DNA from: [Phialemoniopsis] sp. UDSM-2020
Lineage: Eukaryota; Ascomycota; Sordariomycetes; Thyridiales; Thyridiaceae
Reading direction: 5' to 3'
Assembly: GCA_018873225.1 (NCBI GenBank)
Contig: JAEILZ010000007.1
Location: forward strand, 124,001-188,000
Length of the DNA stretch: 64,000 bases
Shown here: piece after piece, positions 49,630-60,165 of the stretch
How the letters are laid out: the number at the start of each line of letters is the position of its first letter
Numbering within the stretch: the first letter of the stretch is position 1
The notes under the pieces: model-generated
What the model was told of the DNA's origin: nothing
What the model saw: only the letters and a program-made list of their open reading frames with translations
Databases searched by the model: none
Program-made: the position numbers and the translations under genes

Positions 49630-50577
49630 TCATGAACTGTCAGTAATAGTGGGCTCTTCTTCTGCTGTACCCTTTGATAGCCGCAGGTCAATCTCATCTC
49701 CAGAACGAACCGCGAGCGGACAAATGGTTCGGGCCAGGCGTCCGACATCCCTCGTTTGCCAGAGTTCATTGAGAATTTCCTTCCAAAATGTCCATCTCTC
49801 CAGGTTTATAGTTTCCTCCGGTCCAACATAAACGTACTTCTTTGGCCCCTGTACAAGATGTAGCGTTGTGTCGGCCCTGGTACCAAAGTGCCTGTAAAGC
49901 CACTCCCCCGCCGTGAGGAACCATATCGCGGCGACTGGCAGATGAATTTTCAGGCCGCGGTCTTGTCGCTCCAGTTCAAGTGTGTAATGGAGAAGTACAA
50001 CGGCGTCGTGGACGAGCCAGGCGCCGAGGTTTTCGCAGTTATCAGTGAGTCCGCGTGCCACCATGAGAGCCAGAAACTTGTTGACGCTCGTGAATTGGGC
50101 AATGGTCCAGCATGGATTGGGGTTCTCCCACGGCCGCACCCACTCGGAAGGAGACATGGAGCGCATTAGATCGCCCTCGATGTAAGCGAACCCAGGGAGC
50201 TCATTCCAAACGATGGAAGTCCATCCTAGCTGCCACGACTCGTACCAGAAGGCAGAAACCTCGTCCGGAGGCGAGGGTTGCTGTTGGAGTGACTCGAGGA
50301 GGGAGACCAGTCGATTGTGATATTCGCGATCCCAGGAGATGCGCTCGGCGATGCAGAAGCATGTAGACCAGATGCTCATGACGAACATGTCTGGGCGGCG
50401 CTTGTCCATCTTGTCCAGATGGCAGTTTTCGACGGTAAAAAATTGCAGGAGTTTCTTCACTGCATCTTCGGCTGTCTCGGAAGAGTCTTGAAGGTATTGC
50501 GTTATGATCGCCCAGGCAAAATCACCCTCCATGCCTGGGGGCTCGTCAAAGTTCACCACAGTCTCAGCGTTAGCCAT
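49630..50577 (-). CDS. DUF3632-like fungal protein of unknown function
   Basis: The intronless minus-strand frame encodes 315 residues from the ATG at 50,577 (MANAETVVNFDEPP). An in-frame ATG lies further upstream at 50,709, but the extra 44 residues are basic, low-complexity and look like leader. The protein is acidic, with no signal peptide or membrane segment. A run of Trp-rich helical segments lies at residues about 60-250 (WYESWQLGWTSIVWNELPGF, LNELWQTRDVGRLA). This pattern resembles the fungal DUF3632 family, many of which lie in accessory regions; the role is unknown. It is flanked by two damaged secreted-protein genes. The frame itself is intact. Confidence 0.68.
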   Translation of the reverse strand: MANAETVVNFDEPPGMEGDFAWAIITQYLQDSSETAEDAVKKLLQFFTVENCHLDKMDKRRPDMFVMSIWSTCFCIAERISWDREYHNRLVSLLESLQQQPSPPDEVSAFWYESWQLGWTSIVWNELPGFAYIEGDLMRSMSPSEWVRPWENPNPCWTIAQFTSVNKFLALMVARGLTDNCENLGAWLVHDAVVLLHYTLELERQDRGLKIHLPVAAIWFLTAGEWLYRHFGTRADTTLHLVQGPKKYVYVGPEETINLERWTFWKEILNELWQTRDVGRLARTICPLAVRSGDEIDLRLSKGTAEEEPTITDSS

Positions 50578-50889
50578 GATGGGCTTTCGTTGTTTGGGTC
50601 GTTCTTGGTGCCTTGCTTCTGCAAGTTCGTGTATTGGTTGATGTTGTTTTGGTGTGAAATGGATCTGAGGGTTCAATGAAGTCGTGCTGGTCATCCGTAG
50701 GACAAACATGAAGTGCGTGAATAAGTCGTGACGAGGTGGTTCGACTCATCAGGCAACGGTGTGAAACTCGACCACTCAATCGCTGGTGTCACTGTTTTCG
50801 ACACATTTATTTCCCGTCAACAAACCACGTCTTTGTACTTTGGTCCGTTGTCAAAGTCAGTACCAACCCTACCGTCACTCTCGCGGCCT

Positions 50890-51667
50890 ATACACCATAT
50901 GGCCTCTCGTTCTCACCATCCTGGCGTGGTACTCGGTTCTTGCTGCTCCTTCTCCGGGTGGCACACGGCTTCCCTTGCAGTAGGTGTCTTTCTTGATCGT
51001 CACGTCACACAACCTGAAGTACCTACTTGGCAGCTCTTGGACGTCTACTGACCATTTCCAAGGCAGAGCGATACCAACACCTCTTTGGCCCGAACCCTGG
51101 CGGCCGATGGCGGTGTCTTCAACCCCCCTTGGCTCTCGCAAAACTACAGCTCCACCACCAACACATCCTTCAACTGGACTTCCCCCAAAGGCTTCAACGA
51201 CAAGTATGCCCCCGACTGCATATGGGCTGGTCAATACAACCCCTATACCTACATGATGTGCACCTCGTCGTGGGCACAAGGGCAGCAGCAAGCTCGAATA
51301 CCGCATCGTCATGTCTGGCACGGGTCAGCGGCAGGAGGGCTGGTGTCGGGGCGTCTATGCCAACATCAAGGGCCAGTGCAAGAAGGGAAAGGTGGTGCCG
51401 GGTTCATGCGACATCTCAAGCCCCGATACGGTGTCCTACGCCGTCGACGGCGACAATCAATGGCAGATGGTCAAGCTTTACGGCATCGATATGACATTTG
51501 TGGTTGGCTGGCTTTGGAATACCGACGATGCCAACCACGAGTGTATTGCCCGGGCCGTACGGAAAGCTACTTGCTCCTCGGTCGACATCTCCAACGGCGT
51601 TGCTTGTCGAAGCGATCGGTTCGTAGGAGATCTACTCGAGTACGATATCAGGATGGGAGGTGCATGA
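50890..51667 (+). pseudogene. Secreted cysteine-containing protein, broken
   Basis: A signal-peptide-like stretch (WPLVLTILAWYSVLAAP) ends at 50,979. An 83-bp intron follows (50,980-51,062, gtaggt...ctgacc...ccaag) and splices in frame to a region with ADGGVFNPPWLSQNY, N-glycosylation sites and Cys residues. Between about 51,257 and 51,271 the coding frame changes by one base. Downstream it reads SSKLEYRIVMSG, EGWCRGVYANIKGQC and further Cys pairs to a stop at 51,665-51,667. No ATG is in frame with the signal peptide; the nearby ATG at 50,899 is in another frame. I do not recognise the family. The two faults suggest a pseudogene, although a missed small exon could supply the start. Confidence 0.55.
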
Positions 51668-51999
51668 GAAGTTGCGCAGCTGGAGATTTGGAAGAAGTCC
51701 GATACTGGGATGATAACCTTCCAAAGTCAACGCCAGCCTGGCCACATCGAAAGATCTTGGGTACACCGGTTGCCCAAATTCGGTAGATAATCGGATAGGT
51801 TATGCATCCCTGTCCAAGCAGGTTAGGAAAGCCCAGTGCTGCGTGAGCTGTTCAGAAGTCTAACTATAGATGCGATAAAAAGCACAGAATAACCCAAAAA
51901 TGCCCCTTGCTATGGAGCTATACCAGCTGCGAGACAAGCAGAGAGTTTGCCCTCAAGGTGACCTAGCATGCTGGTGGCCCAGTGCTATATGGTCTATCG
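51668..51999. other. Intergenic region between convergent genes
   Basis: 332 bp separating the broken secreted-protein gene (plus) from the SRR1-like gene (minus). No gene-like content seen. Confidence 0.5.
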
Positions 52000-53051
52000 T
52001 TACCCACGTTCGGCCGTCTGGCCTGGAGACCCTGGACTCTGAGCTTGAGCAGTCGACGGTTCCTGGTCGTGCTCGCGGTGCCCGCGCCAGTAGATGCTCG
52101 TGTCATTGAATGCGTGCAATCCTTCGTCATCGCGAGGGAATGCGACCTTGTCGAACGTCTTGTCTATCTCCTCAAGTCTATCGGATGGCGCCTTCCAATC
52201 GTCTTTCATGCCGCTGCAGCACATCATCAGCGATACACTCTTGAGAGAGAGAAACCCCACCTGATCCGTGAATAGGGGCTTTGAGGAAAGGGGGTTCCTT
52301 ACACGTCCCATGATTCCCAGTCGGTGCCCACATACATTGCCGGGAAAGTGTGCTCGACGATCTTGGCATACACGTCGCGGTAGAGGTGGATACCATAGAC
52401 CAAACACTGTTGGTCAACCATCTCGAATCCCTCAGGAGACTTGACCACCCTGTGGCCGAGACCTTGAAGAAAAGCCACATCGTCAGGGGTAAAGGCTGGT
52501 TCTTGAAAGACACAAGTGACTGGATTTCCATTTCGGGCAGCTAGCGTGCAGAAGCGTTCGTGGTGTTAGCAAGCGAAATATGACACGGGATGATGCTTTT
52601 CAGTGGTGGTAGGGAACGAACCTAGCATCTCTACGATGGCCAGGAAAGCATCGAGCTGGAGGTGGGTGGTGCGCATGGCCTCGTAGCGTAGCAAGTTGGG
52701 CACAAAGGAGCCCGTGCCGAGACATATGGCATGGGTGATGCCAGCTACGGCTGGGGATCCGGCATCGAGGATGCTGTTGATGCGTTTCTCGAGCTGCCGA
52801 TAGCATGAGCTGTCCCGGAAGCGGGTGCGGATGCGTTGGCGGTCCTGGAGAATGTCATCCGAGGTATAATCGGCCGGTGTCGAGAGAGCATCGGCCGGGG
52901 GCAGGTCCGGAGCCCGGTGCTTGGCAGGCTGGCGGCGTCCAAGCTGTCTGCGGCCGCGACGGGGTGCACGGTGGACGACGGTCCATTCCGCTTCGGCGGG
53001 GGCCACGGTCGGGTCTGGCACCTTACCCTCCTCTTCGGTGACACGGGGCAT
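52000..53051 (-). CDS. SRR1-like domain protein
   Basis: Three exons read leftwards: 53,051-52,622, 52,540-52,305 and 52,260-52,000. The introns are 52,541-52,621 (donor gttcgt, weaker than usual) and 52,261-52,304 (44 bp). The spliced length is 927 bases, 308 residues, in one frame. The protein has a charged N-terminus with a basic patch. The SRR1-like domain (PF07985 type) follows: ICLGTGSF at about residues 110-120, TCVFQEPAFTPDDVAFLQGL, then a glycine/valine segment and VYGIHLYRDVYAKIVE. The C-terminal part ends FPRDDEGLHAFNDTSIYWRG. SRR1 in plants acts in circadian and light signalling; in fungi the domain's role is not known. Intron placement is inferred from frame continuity. Confidence 0.8.
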
Positions 53052-55059
53052 CTTTCAGCCGGCGGCAGACATGTCTCTCTCTGCCGACGACGAGGATGTA
53101 GCCGGGCCAAACTGTGAGTGGGCGAGAAAAGTTCAATCCGGAAATCTTATCGCCGAATAGGTAGCTTCATGTGCAGACAACGTTTTGATCCATTTTTTAT
53201 TTTTTTTTGGGGCCGAATGCAACGCGGGGGCTCTTATCGATAAGACTCCAAGCACAGCACTGAGTTGAGCATAGTTGACTGGAGATGTCCCAGCGACAAG
53301 TACTGAACTGGCATTTGAGGAAATTCTCCCAAATAGGAACGATCAATCAATTGATTTAATTACTCTGTACTTTTCCCATGAACTGCTAAGCTTGAGTGTA
53401 TGTTCGCTCGGAAGCGGAATAGAAGAGCATGAGCATGGCAGCACAAGGTGGTGGTAGGTATCAATTTGATTGCATATCACCCGGAAGCCACAGCAGTCAG
53501 CTTACTTTGCATTGCCTGTCGGGAATACCTGTACTTGTCCAAGTAAATGTCCATTAATAGACCCATGCAAATATTAACCTGGAAGTCATCTGTGCGATCG
53601 CCATGGTGGCGACAGCGAAACAACGTTGTGATATCTAGTTCTCACGTAGGCATCTTGGGGAATGACATGTTCAACATGCTTCAACGTAGCTCGATGGCTC
53701 GACTGGGCCGCGCTCTCTGGCCGCATGGAGGTGAGGTGAGATGAGGCAAAACCCCGTCCGAGGAAGATGTATCACACAGCCTGAAGCAGAAGCGGAGGAG
53801 GCGAAACACTACCGCATGTGATGAAGCTCGTCGTGAACGATGACGCGCCGTCCTGCAACAGCGGTTCAACCTGTGATACCACGTCAAGAAAAAGGGAAGA
53901 AGAAAAAAGAAGCTTTCTTTCCTTCATGTCCCCATCCACATCAAATCCGGTGTCTGGGACAAGAAGAGACCAGGAAATGCGACCGCCGAAAATAGCCCCC
54001 ACAAGCTTGGCGTCGATGCCTCTGGCGCGCGGGATTGGCTGTCGTGCTGATCCCCGGGCGCTTAACCACCTGCCTCTGTTCACCAGTCGCCTCCCCCATT
54101 GGCTGCAGTCTTGGTGATGAGTGGGAATCCCTGTCCTCTCGTGCAGCGCGCATCGCTGGCTTTCTGGCTGTCTGGCCCTTCCTGGCCCTTTTGCCTCCGC
54201 AATCTACAGGGGCCGGTCCGCTCCTACTGGTCCGTCAGTCCTTGGATCGTTCAAGCTCCCGTCCGGGCGAGATGCAACCCACAAGGGACCCCCAGGGGAC
54301 CTCTCTGCCAACCACTTCCGTCGATCCAATTACCGCCCGCATCCCCCCAATATGCATGCTTGTGAGAGGCATGGTCTGTGACTAAGTCCCGCTCTCCTCT
54401 CGAAATGGGTGCCAGGAGTGGTACGCTCGCATCGATGCCGGGCGGCTCGAGGTGATGGGATTCGACCAGCGACCAGGGTGGAGGAGGGGCGAACTGGCGA
54501 CTGGCTGGCTTTCCCTTCCCCTTCCCTTTGCCTGGACGGACCTCGTCCCACGAGAGGGGTCGCACTGCAGTCTGCAGCCAACGAGGGTCGGCGAGTAGCC
54601 TGAAATGCGGTCGGCCGACTGAGGGCGTGCGGAGGCCGATGGACGAGCAATATTACCCTCTCCTTCCGCCTGCCTCTTCTTGACCAGCCTTACGGCCCGA
54701 CCTACCTCTTTGTCTTTTTGCTCCATTCTGTGATTTTCCATCTGCAATAATCCAGTCTTCTATTTTTTCGCTCTTGACTGCTCATCAAGAACTGCGACGT
54801 CGAACAACAACGAGACAACGAGTGTTGTGCGTCCGAAACCATCATCTTGGCTGCCGATTGCTGAGCACCAGCCCGCCGACCGTGTATTCTGCTAGGTCGA
54901 GCGAGCTCTGACAAAATCCCCTCACGGGCGGTTGGAGAAAACATTCGAGCATAAAGAAGGCAGGATAAGACAAGAAGAGGTCGCAAACTCAACCTCGTTT
55001 TGCTGGGCCTGACATTATTGTACACCAACACCACCCACCCACACATATCACACGCCAAA
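53052..55059. other. 2-kb gene-poor region, upstream of the X325 gene
   Basis: It lies between divergent genes (SRR1-like minus, X325 plus). I see no gene-like frame. Inverted CCAAT boxes (attggctg) lie near 54,037 and 54,098. The last few hundred bases before 55,060 are pyrimidine-rich then CA-rich, like a fungal 5' leader. Confidence 0.5.
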
Positions 55060-55922
55060 ATGCTCTCATCAAGACTCATCGCCCTCGCCCTCGCGGCCGT
55101 CGCATCCGCCCACACCGTCATCACCTACCCGGGCTGGCGCGGCGACAACCTCGTCACCAACGAGACATTCCCCTACGGCATGCAATGGATGTATCCATGT
55201 ACGTCTTTACCCTTCCGTCCCTCCGCCCTCCTCCCCCTCCTGACCTTTGCTAACGTATCTTCTTCTTCTCCCTAGGCGGCGGCATCGGTCTGACCCAGAA
55301 CCGCACCTACTGGCCCGTCACCGGCGGCGCCATCGCCATGCAGCCCGGCTGGTTCCAGGGCCACGCCACGGCCCAGCTCTTCATCAACCTCGGCATCGGC
55401 AACGAGGCCCCCGACGGCGGGCCCCTCAACATGTCGCTCTCCATGGTGCCCCAGTTTGGCATCCTCGGCCCCTCCAAGAACCCCTACCCGGGCACCATCT
55501 GCCTGCCCCAGGTGCCCATGCCCGCCAACGTCAGCGTCAAGGTCGGCGACAACGTCACCATCCAGGTCGTCGAGCTGGCCGTACACGGCGCCTCTCTCTT
55601 CTCCGTACGTATATATCTCTTTCACCAACATCAATACCCCCTCGTCGCGAGTGAGGAGAGTGCTCAAGACTGACAACTGGCCCCTTACTAGTGCGTTGAT
55701 GTGACCCTTGTCGAGCCCAACGACCCCCGCCTCAACGAGGTCAACGAGACCAACTGCTTCAACAGCACCGACATTGGCTTCTCCGACGTCTACACCATCA
55801 CCACCCGCGCCTCCGGCCAACCCCAGGGCAACGGCACCGTCACCTCGGCCGCCGTCCGCGGCCTGACCCAAGTAGCCGGCTGGATGCCCGTCGTTGTCGG
55901 CGGTTTGTGGGCGTTGCTATGA
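55060..55922 (+). CDS. GPI-anchored X325/BIM1-type copper-binding LPMO-like protein
   Basis: Exons are 55,060-55,198, 55,276-55,604 and 55,692-55,922, with introns of 77 and 87 bp (both gtacgt donors). The product is 232 residues. The signal peptide (MLSSRLIALALAAVASA) ends exactly before His18, giving the N-terminal histidine that forms the copper brace in this family: HTVITYPGWRG. The following TFPYGMQWMYPCGG block and Cys pairs are typical of X325 proteins. The C-terminus is a hydrophobic tail (TQVAGWMPVVVGGLWALL) suited to GPI attachment. Members such as Cryptococcus Bim1 help acquire copper rather than cleave polysaccharides. The product would sit at the plasma membrane or wall. Splicing is well supported by frame and motif continuity. 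Confidence 0.92.
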
Positions 55923-56338
55923 GTCTGATGGAGGTGTGACTGAGGGTGCTTGGACACGAGAAAGAAAATTGTATATTTTTGGTTCCTTCTTCTCGTCTTT
56001 TTTGGCTGCTGCACGAGACTGCGCAGCTGTCACATACATAATCTTGGGCGTTCATAAATAGGGCAAACTGGGCATCGTTTCTTCAGGGATTCATATTTTA
56101 TTCGTTATCAAATCCACAGGACCGACCAAGTCTATTTACCGATGTCTCTGTGCGTCCCTCCCTGCACCACTCTAACAAGCTGTGTTCTAGCATTTACTGT
56201 TCTATGCACCCGGATGGGAATTTCAACTCGCATCTCTAAACTGTGACCAATGGGTAGTGGCGTCTCTTTTTGCGATGCTGCGACCACATCGCATGCTCTA
56301 TGGGATATTCGACCTTTTTCTAATGCGCATCCGGTACT
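55923..56338. other. Intergenic region between convergent genes
   Basis: 416 bp holding the 3' ends of the X325 gene (plus) and the PLAA gene (minus). Nothing else seen. Confidence 0.5.
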
Positions 56339-58961
56339 CTACTTGAGCAGCTTCAACACCTCACCGGCAACATCCTTGACTCGCTCCTCGCTGGCATGGC
56401 TCTTAGCCTGCCGGGCCCAGTCCGCCGCTCCCAGGTCCTTCGCGATGGTGGCTGCGTCGGCTCCGTCTCCCTTGGCCGAAAGGATCGTGCCGAGCGCCAC
56501 GAGAGACCTAAAGACAATCTCCGCATCTGTCTGATCCTTGAGCACCTGACCCAGGATGTTGATCAGCAGCGAGATAGCCTCTAGGCCCACGGTACCGTCG
56601 CCTCCCGCCTTCTGCTCCTTCTGGAATAGCACGGCGTAGTTGACTGCGGCCGACGTCAAGGCAATGAGAAGGAGGCGGTTGGTGGCGCCGATCGGACCGG
56701 CGATGCCCGCGTACTCTGAGATGCCGAGGACGCACTCCATGACTGAGACGACTTTGTCGGCCCTGCTCGCTGCCACCGCCCGTCCCTGCTCCGTGATGAA
56801 GAGGTTAGTGATGCTGCGTAGGGCCATCATAACCGAGTTTTCGTTGGGCTTGGAGCCAGCGATGCCAGGCTCGAGTGCACTTGACAGGGCAACGTCCAGG
56901 ATGGAGCCCGTGCCAGACGCAGTGTGACCGGCGATGGTGGGCGAGGGGCACATGCATCGTAGCACATCCAGGGCGGCCAAGCGGTGCGCATAGGGCCACG
57001 TCGTGACTAGTTTGATGATCAAGTCGGTCGCGTCTTGGGAAATCTGGAACGCGGACGATGGCTGTCCCGTTGAAACGTAGGCTGGGATCTTCGGTGTCTC
57101 GGCGCTGAGCAGTTGGATGAGCTCCTTGAACGTTGTCTCCTCCGCCGGATTAAGGGCGTGCTGCTTCTCCCCAGTCTTGATGAGTTCGGCATTGACCGAA
57201 AGAATCTTTTTCTCAATAGCTACACAAAGGGTCAGCCTTGCAAATGACAGTTCACGGTCTCTGAAGTGACTTACGCTGGAATTTAGCCTGGACGAGGGTG
57301 ATGTACTTGTCCTGCGGCAAGATGGAGGGCTTGCTGGGAGTCTGCTGGGAGTCCTGGCCTGGGATGTACCTCGACTCAGTTCCGTAGGGGTCGGGTCCGG
57401 GTTGTGAAGTGCTCTGGCCCAGGGTGGCACCCTTTGTGTTCTCAGTGATGAAGTTGGCCACGTTGTCGAGATAGCTCATCGGTAGTTCGTTGTCGCTCAA
57501 GAATTTGGTTGCGCGTTCGTAAGGGTTCTCTGAGAGGTTGTAAGGGAGCTTGAGCGGCGGCTCGCCGTCCTTGATATCAACGTCAAAGACATAGTCGTAT
57601 GATTTGCCATTGTATTCGACCTTGCGACCACTGCTGCCAGCCGAGTCGACAACGGTGCCGACATTGATCCATTCCTGATGACCTATTCATACGAATTAGT
57701 TCCAAATCATACCATTCAACAAGCATTTGATGACAAGAACATACTTATTGACCATTGATGGGCAGAGATTGAGCCGTCCTCTTCCCTGATCATCTGAATC
57801 TGGCCCTCCTTGGTTCCCGATTTCGACTTGAGGAATTCGGGACCGGGCAGCTTCTCCTTGTTGATGGAGCCGACCTGCTGTTGTGGGATCGCGGAGGCCT
57901 TGACAGCTTCGTCGAACTGACTCAAGGCGTCAGCAGCGGCTGTCCTGTCCTCGCTGCGACTGAACACCCGGACGACGTTGTCGCTCGCTCCCGAGACGAG
58001 ATCGCCATTCTCGGAGCATACGGCCACGCTCCAGACCGAAATGGCCGGATGCGTGATGGTCTGCACACATTCGAGTCCCTTCCATATCCTGACTGTGCGA
58101 TCTTCGCCCGAGCTGACAAGCTCTCCCGAGGGAAGGGCGGTGAGGGAGTAGATGAAACTCTCGTGACCATGCATCTCGGCAACCTGCTGTCCATTCTTGA
58201 CCGTCCACAGGCGGATGATGCCATCATTACTAGCTGTGGCGATATCCGCACCGCTGGGGTGGCCCTTGGGGACACGACAGAGGGCGCGGAGGATGTCTGG
58301 GGTGTAGATGGAGGTGGCGGGCTGGACCTCGCCTGCACTGGCGGTGCGGAGGTCGTAGGCTCGGATCATTTGGTCGGCGCAACAGGTGAGGACGGTATGC
58401 TCATCGAAGGCGAGGACACCCCAGATACCCTTGCCATTGTGTCCCTCGAGCACCATTTCCGTCTCCCATTTGCCGACGGACCACACGCGGGCCTGGCCAT
58501 CGAGGCCGCCGGAAACGAGGTATTTGCCGTCGGGGGAGGCGTCGAGAGTGACGACGTTGCCGGCGTGTCCTATGAGCAGACGCTCGGCATTGTCGGAGAA
58601 CTGTGAGGTGGGCCGGCGCACCTCGATGATGGTATCCTTGCCTCCGGACACGATGAGGCCGTCGGGGTAGTCTGTGGAAGGTTTGAGGTATATGACAGAG
58701 TTGATGTAGTCATGGCCTTGGGTGGCTATCTGGGCTTCGAAGGAGGGCGGAGTGTCGGAGGCCTTCTTCCACAGACGGACTGTCTGGTCGCGGGAGGCAG
58801 AGAGGACGACATTGGGCGAGGGAAAGCAGACGGCGCGAACCTGCGAGGGAGACGGGAGGTCAGCTTTACCAAGGTTTCACGGGATTCTTATGGTTGAGAC
58901 AAGAGAAACGCACATCTTGGTCATGGCCGGCAAGCTGGGCAGACAGCTTGTACTGCGCCAT
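56339..58961 (-). CDS. doa1: Doa1/Ufd3/PLAA homologue, ubiquitin-binding WD40-PFU-PUL protein
   Basis: Four exons read leftwards: 58,961-58,914, 58,840-57,745, 57,682-57,275 and 57,219-56,339. Introns are 73, 62 and 55 bp. The spliced product is 810 residues. Seven or so WD40 repeats fill residues 1 to about 320 (for example GHDQD, DGQARVW, GHESFIYSLTALPSGELVSSGEDRTVRIW). The PFU ubiquitin-binding domain follows at about 376-470 (EWINVG, YDYVFDVDIKDGEPPLKLPY). A C-terminal PUL armadillo-like domain at about 535-808 binds Cdc48/p97 in known homologues. The protein controls ubiquitin pools and Cdc48-dependent degradation in cytosol and nucleus. It is divergently arranged with the STRAP-type gene. 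The symbol follows the yeast homologue. Confidence 0.92.
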
Positions 58962-60165
58962 GGTAAGGTGTCGCTAAGGTCCGGCTGTGGACACTAACAC
59001 TGAGTACCACGGGGGAATTGATTGTTCTCGGCGAGAAAGTGAGGGGGAAGAGCAGGAGAGTATTAGAAAGGGAAAACCACTCTCGGGCCACAAAGGAACA
59101 GAAACGCTCAACGCTTGTGGGTTTTGTGAGACAAAGTGGTGATGGTGGTGACGATGCTTAGTAGCTGCGCGCGCAGCAGTGGTGAGGTGGATGGACGATG
59201 GACGGCGGCAGAATGCGGTGGATCAAGGTTACCTCATCTCAAGTGCTCTCTCTCTTAGTGGAGGAAGGTACCTACGAGTGCTAAGTGAGGTACCTCCAGC
59301 TGTTGTGGGGCCCCCAACGCGCGGGGTTCTTTTCTACGTACACCGCCCGCAACAGGTAAAATCCAGGGCAGAGAGAGAGCACTGAGCACAGGCAATCAGT
59401 CCCGACCAGGACCTGGGGGGGGGGTTTGAAGCTAGAATTTCCAGCGAATCAGCGGCCTGACGCAACCTTGGAAACACCCCTCTTCAGGGGTCTTTTGGTC
59501 CGCGCAAGCCCCACCTGGGCACTATCCACTGTCCCAAAGGGAAAGGGAAAGGGAAAAAAGATAATGTCCATACAACCATCGTGATTGATCTCGCTCCCCC
59601 CTTCGCAGGATCCTCAGTTTCCCTCCATTCCACGAGCAGAATAGACTTTCCTTTCTCCCTCTCTTTTCCCTCAAACTTCTTCACACATCCTTCTTGGGAG
59701 GACGGAAAGTTAAGAAAAAGGGAAAAGTTTGGTTTGACTTGGGCTTTTTTCGAACCGCGGTTCCCTCGGCGATTCTTTGGTTTGCTGGATTTCACATTCT
59801 CTTCTTGACGACCGCTACGAAGTTACGAACAACCACCACCGCCATCACCGCCTTGACACGTCCAACAAGACAGCTCACGACCGACCGACCGACCCATCAT
59901 CCTCCGCCCACCGATCAGACAGGAAGAACCTTCCCAAGGCATTCATTGCACCTGCTCTTCTACCCACAGCTGCTGCTACTGCTGCTCTTTGCGACTCACC
60001 ACCACCCACACTTTCTCCTCGCCCTGCTCATCGACTGCAGGAACCGGCTGCCCTTCTCTACGCCTATCGCTGTCCGTGTGCCTACAAACTTCCCGGATCT
60101 TCTCTCAGAAGCGACCAATAATTTCCCCATCTCTTCAACGCCAGCTCGCGACTCTTGCACAGACC
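58962..60165. promoter_or_regulatory. Shared divergent promoter of the doa1-like and STRAP-type genes
   Basis: 1.2 kb between two start codons pointing away from each other. It contains a run of ten G near 59,416-59,425, a three-fold gggaaa repeat near 59,539-59,555, and a CT/CA-rich 5' leader for the plus-strand gene (about 59,600-60,160). No other gene-like frame is convincing. Confidence 0.55.

Noticed and set aside
51228..51278. A 51-bp intron in the broken secreted-protein gene that would repair the frame
   Set aside because: GT and AG ends exist, but the interval encodes a plausible peptide (QYNPYTYMMCTSSW) and lacks a convincing branch site, so a one-base frameshift is simpler.
52160..53160. 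Plus-strand open frames opposite the SRR1-like gene
   Set aside because: They are short, overlap each other in different frames and are explained by the GC-rich minus-strand exons.
55272..55871. A 199-codon minus-strand open frame over the X325 gene
   Set aside because: It crosses both introns of a well-supported plus-strand gene and is Gly/Val/Asp-rich low complexity.
57881..58606. A 241-codon plus-strand open frame opposite the doa1-like WD40 region
   Set aside because: It is a shadow of the repeats on the minus strand, which carry clear WD motifs and splice correctly.
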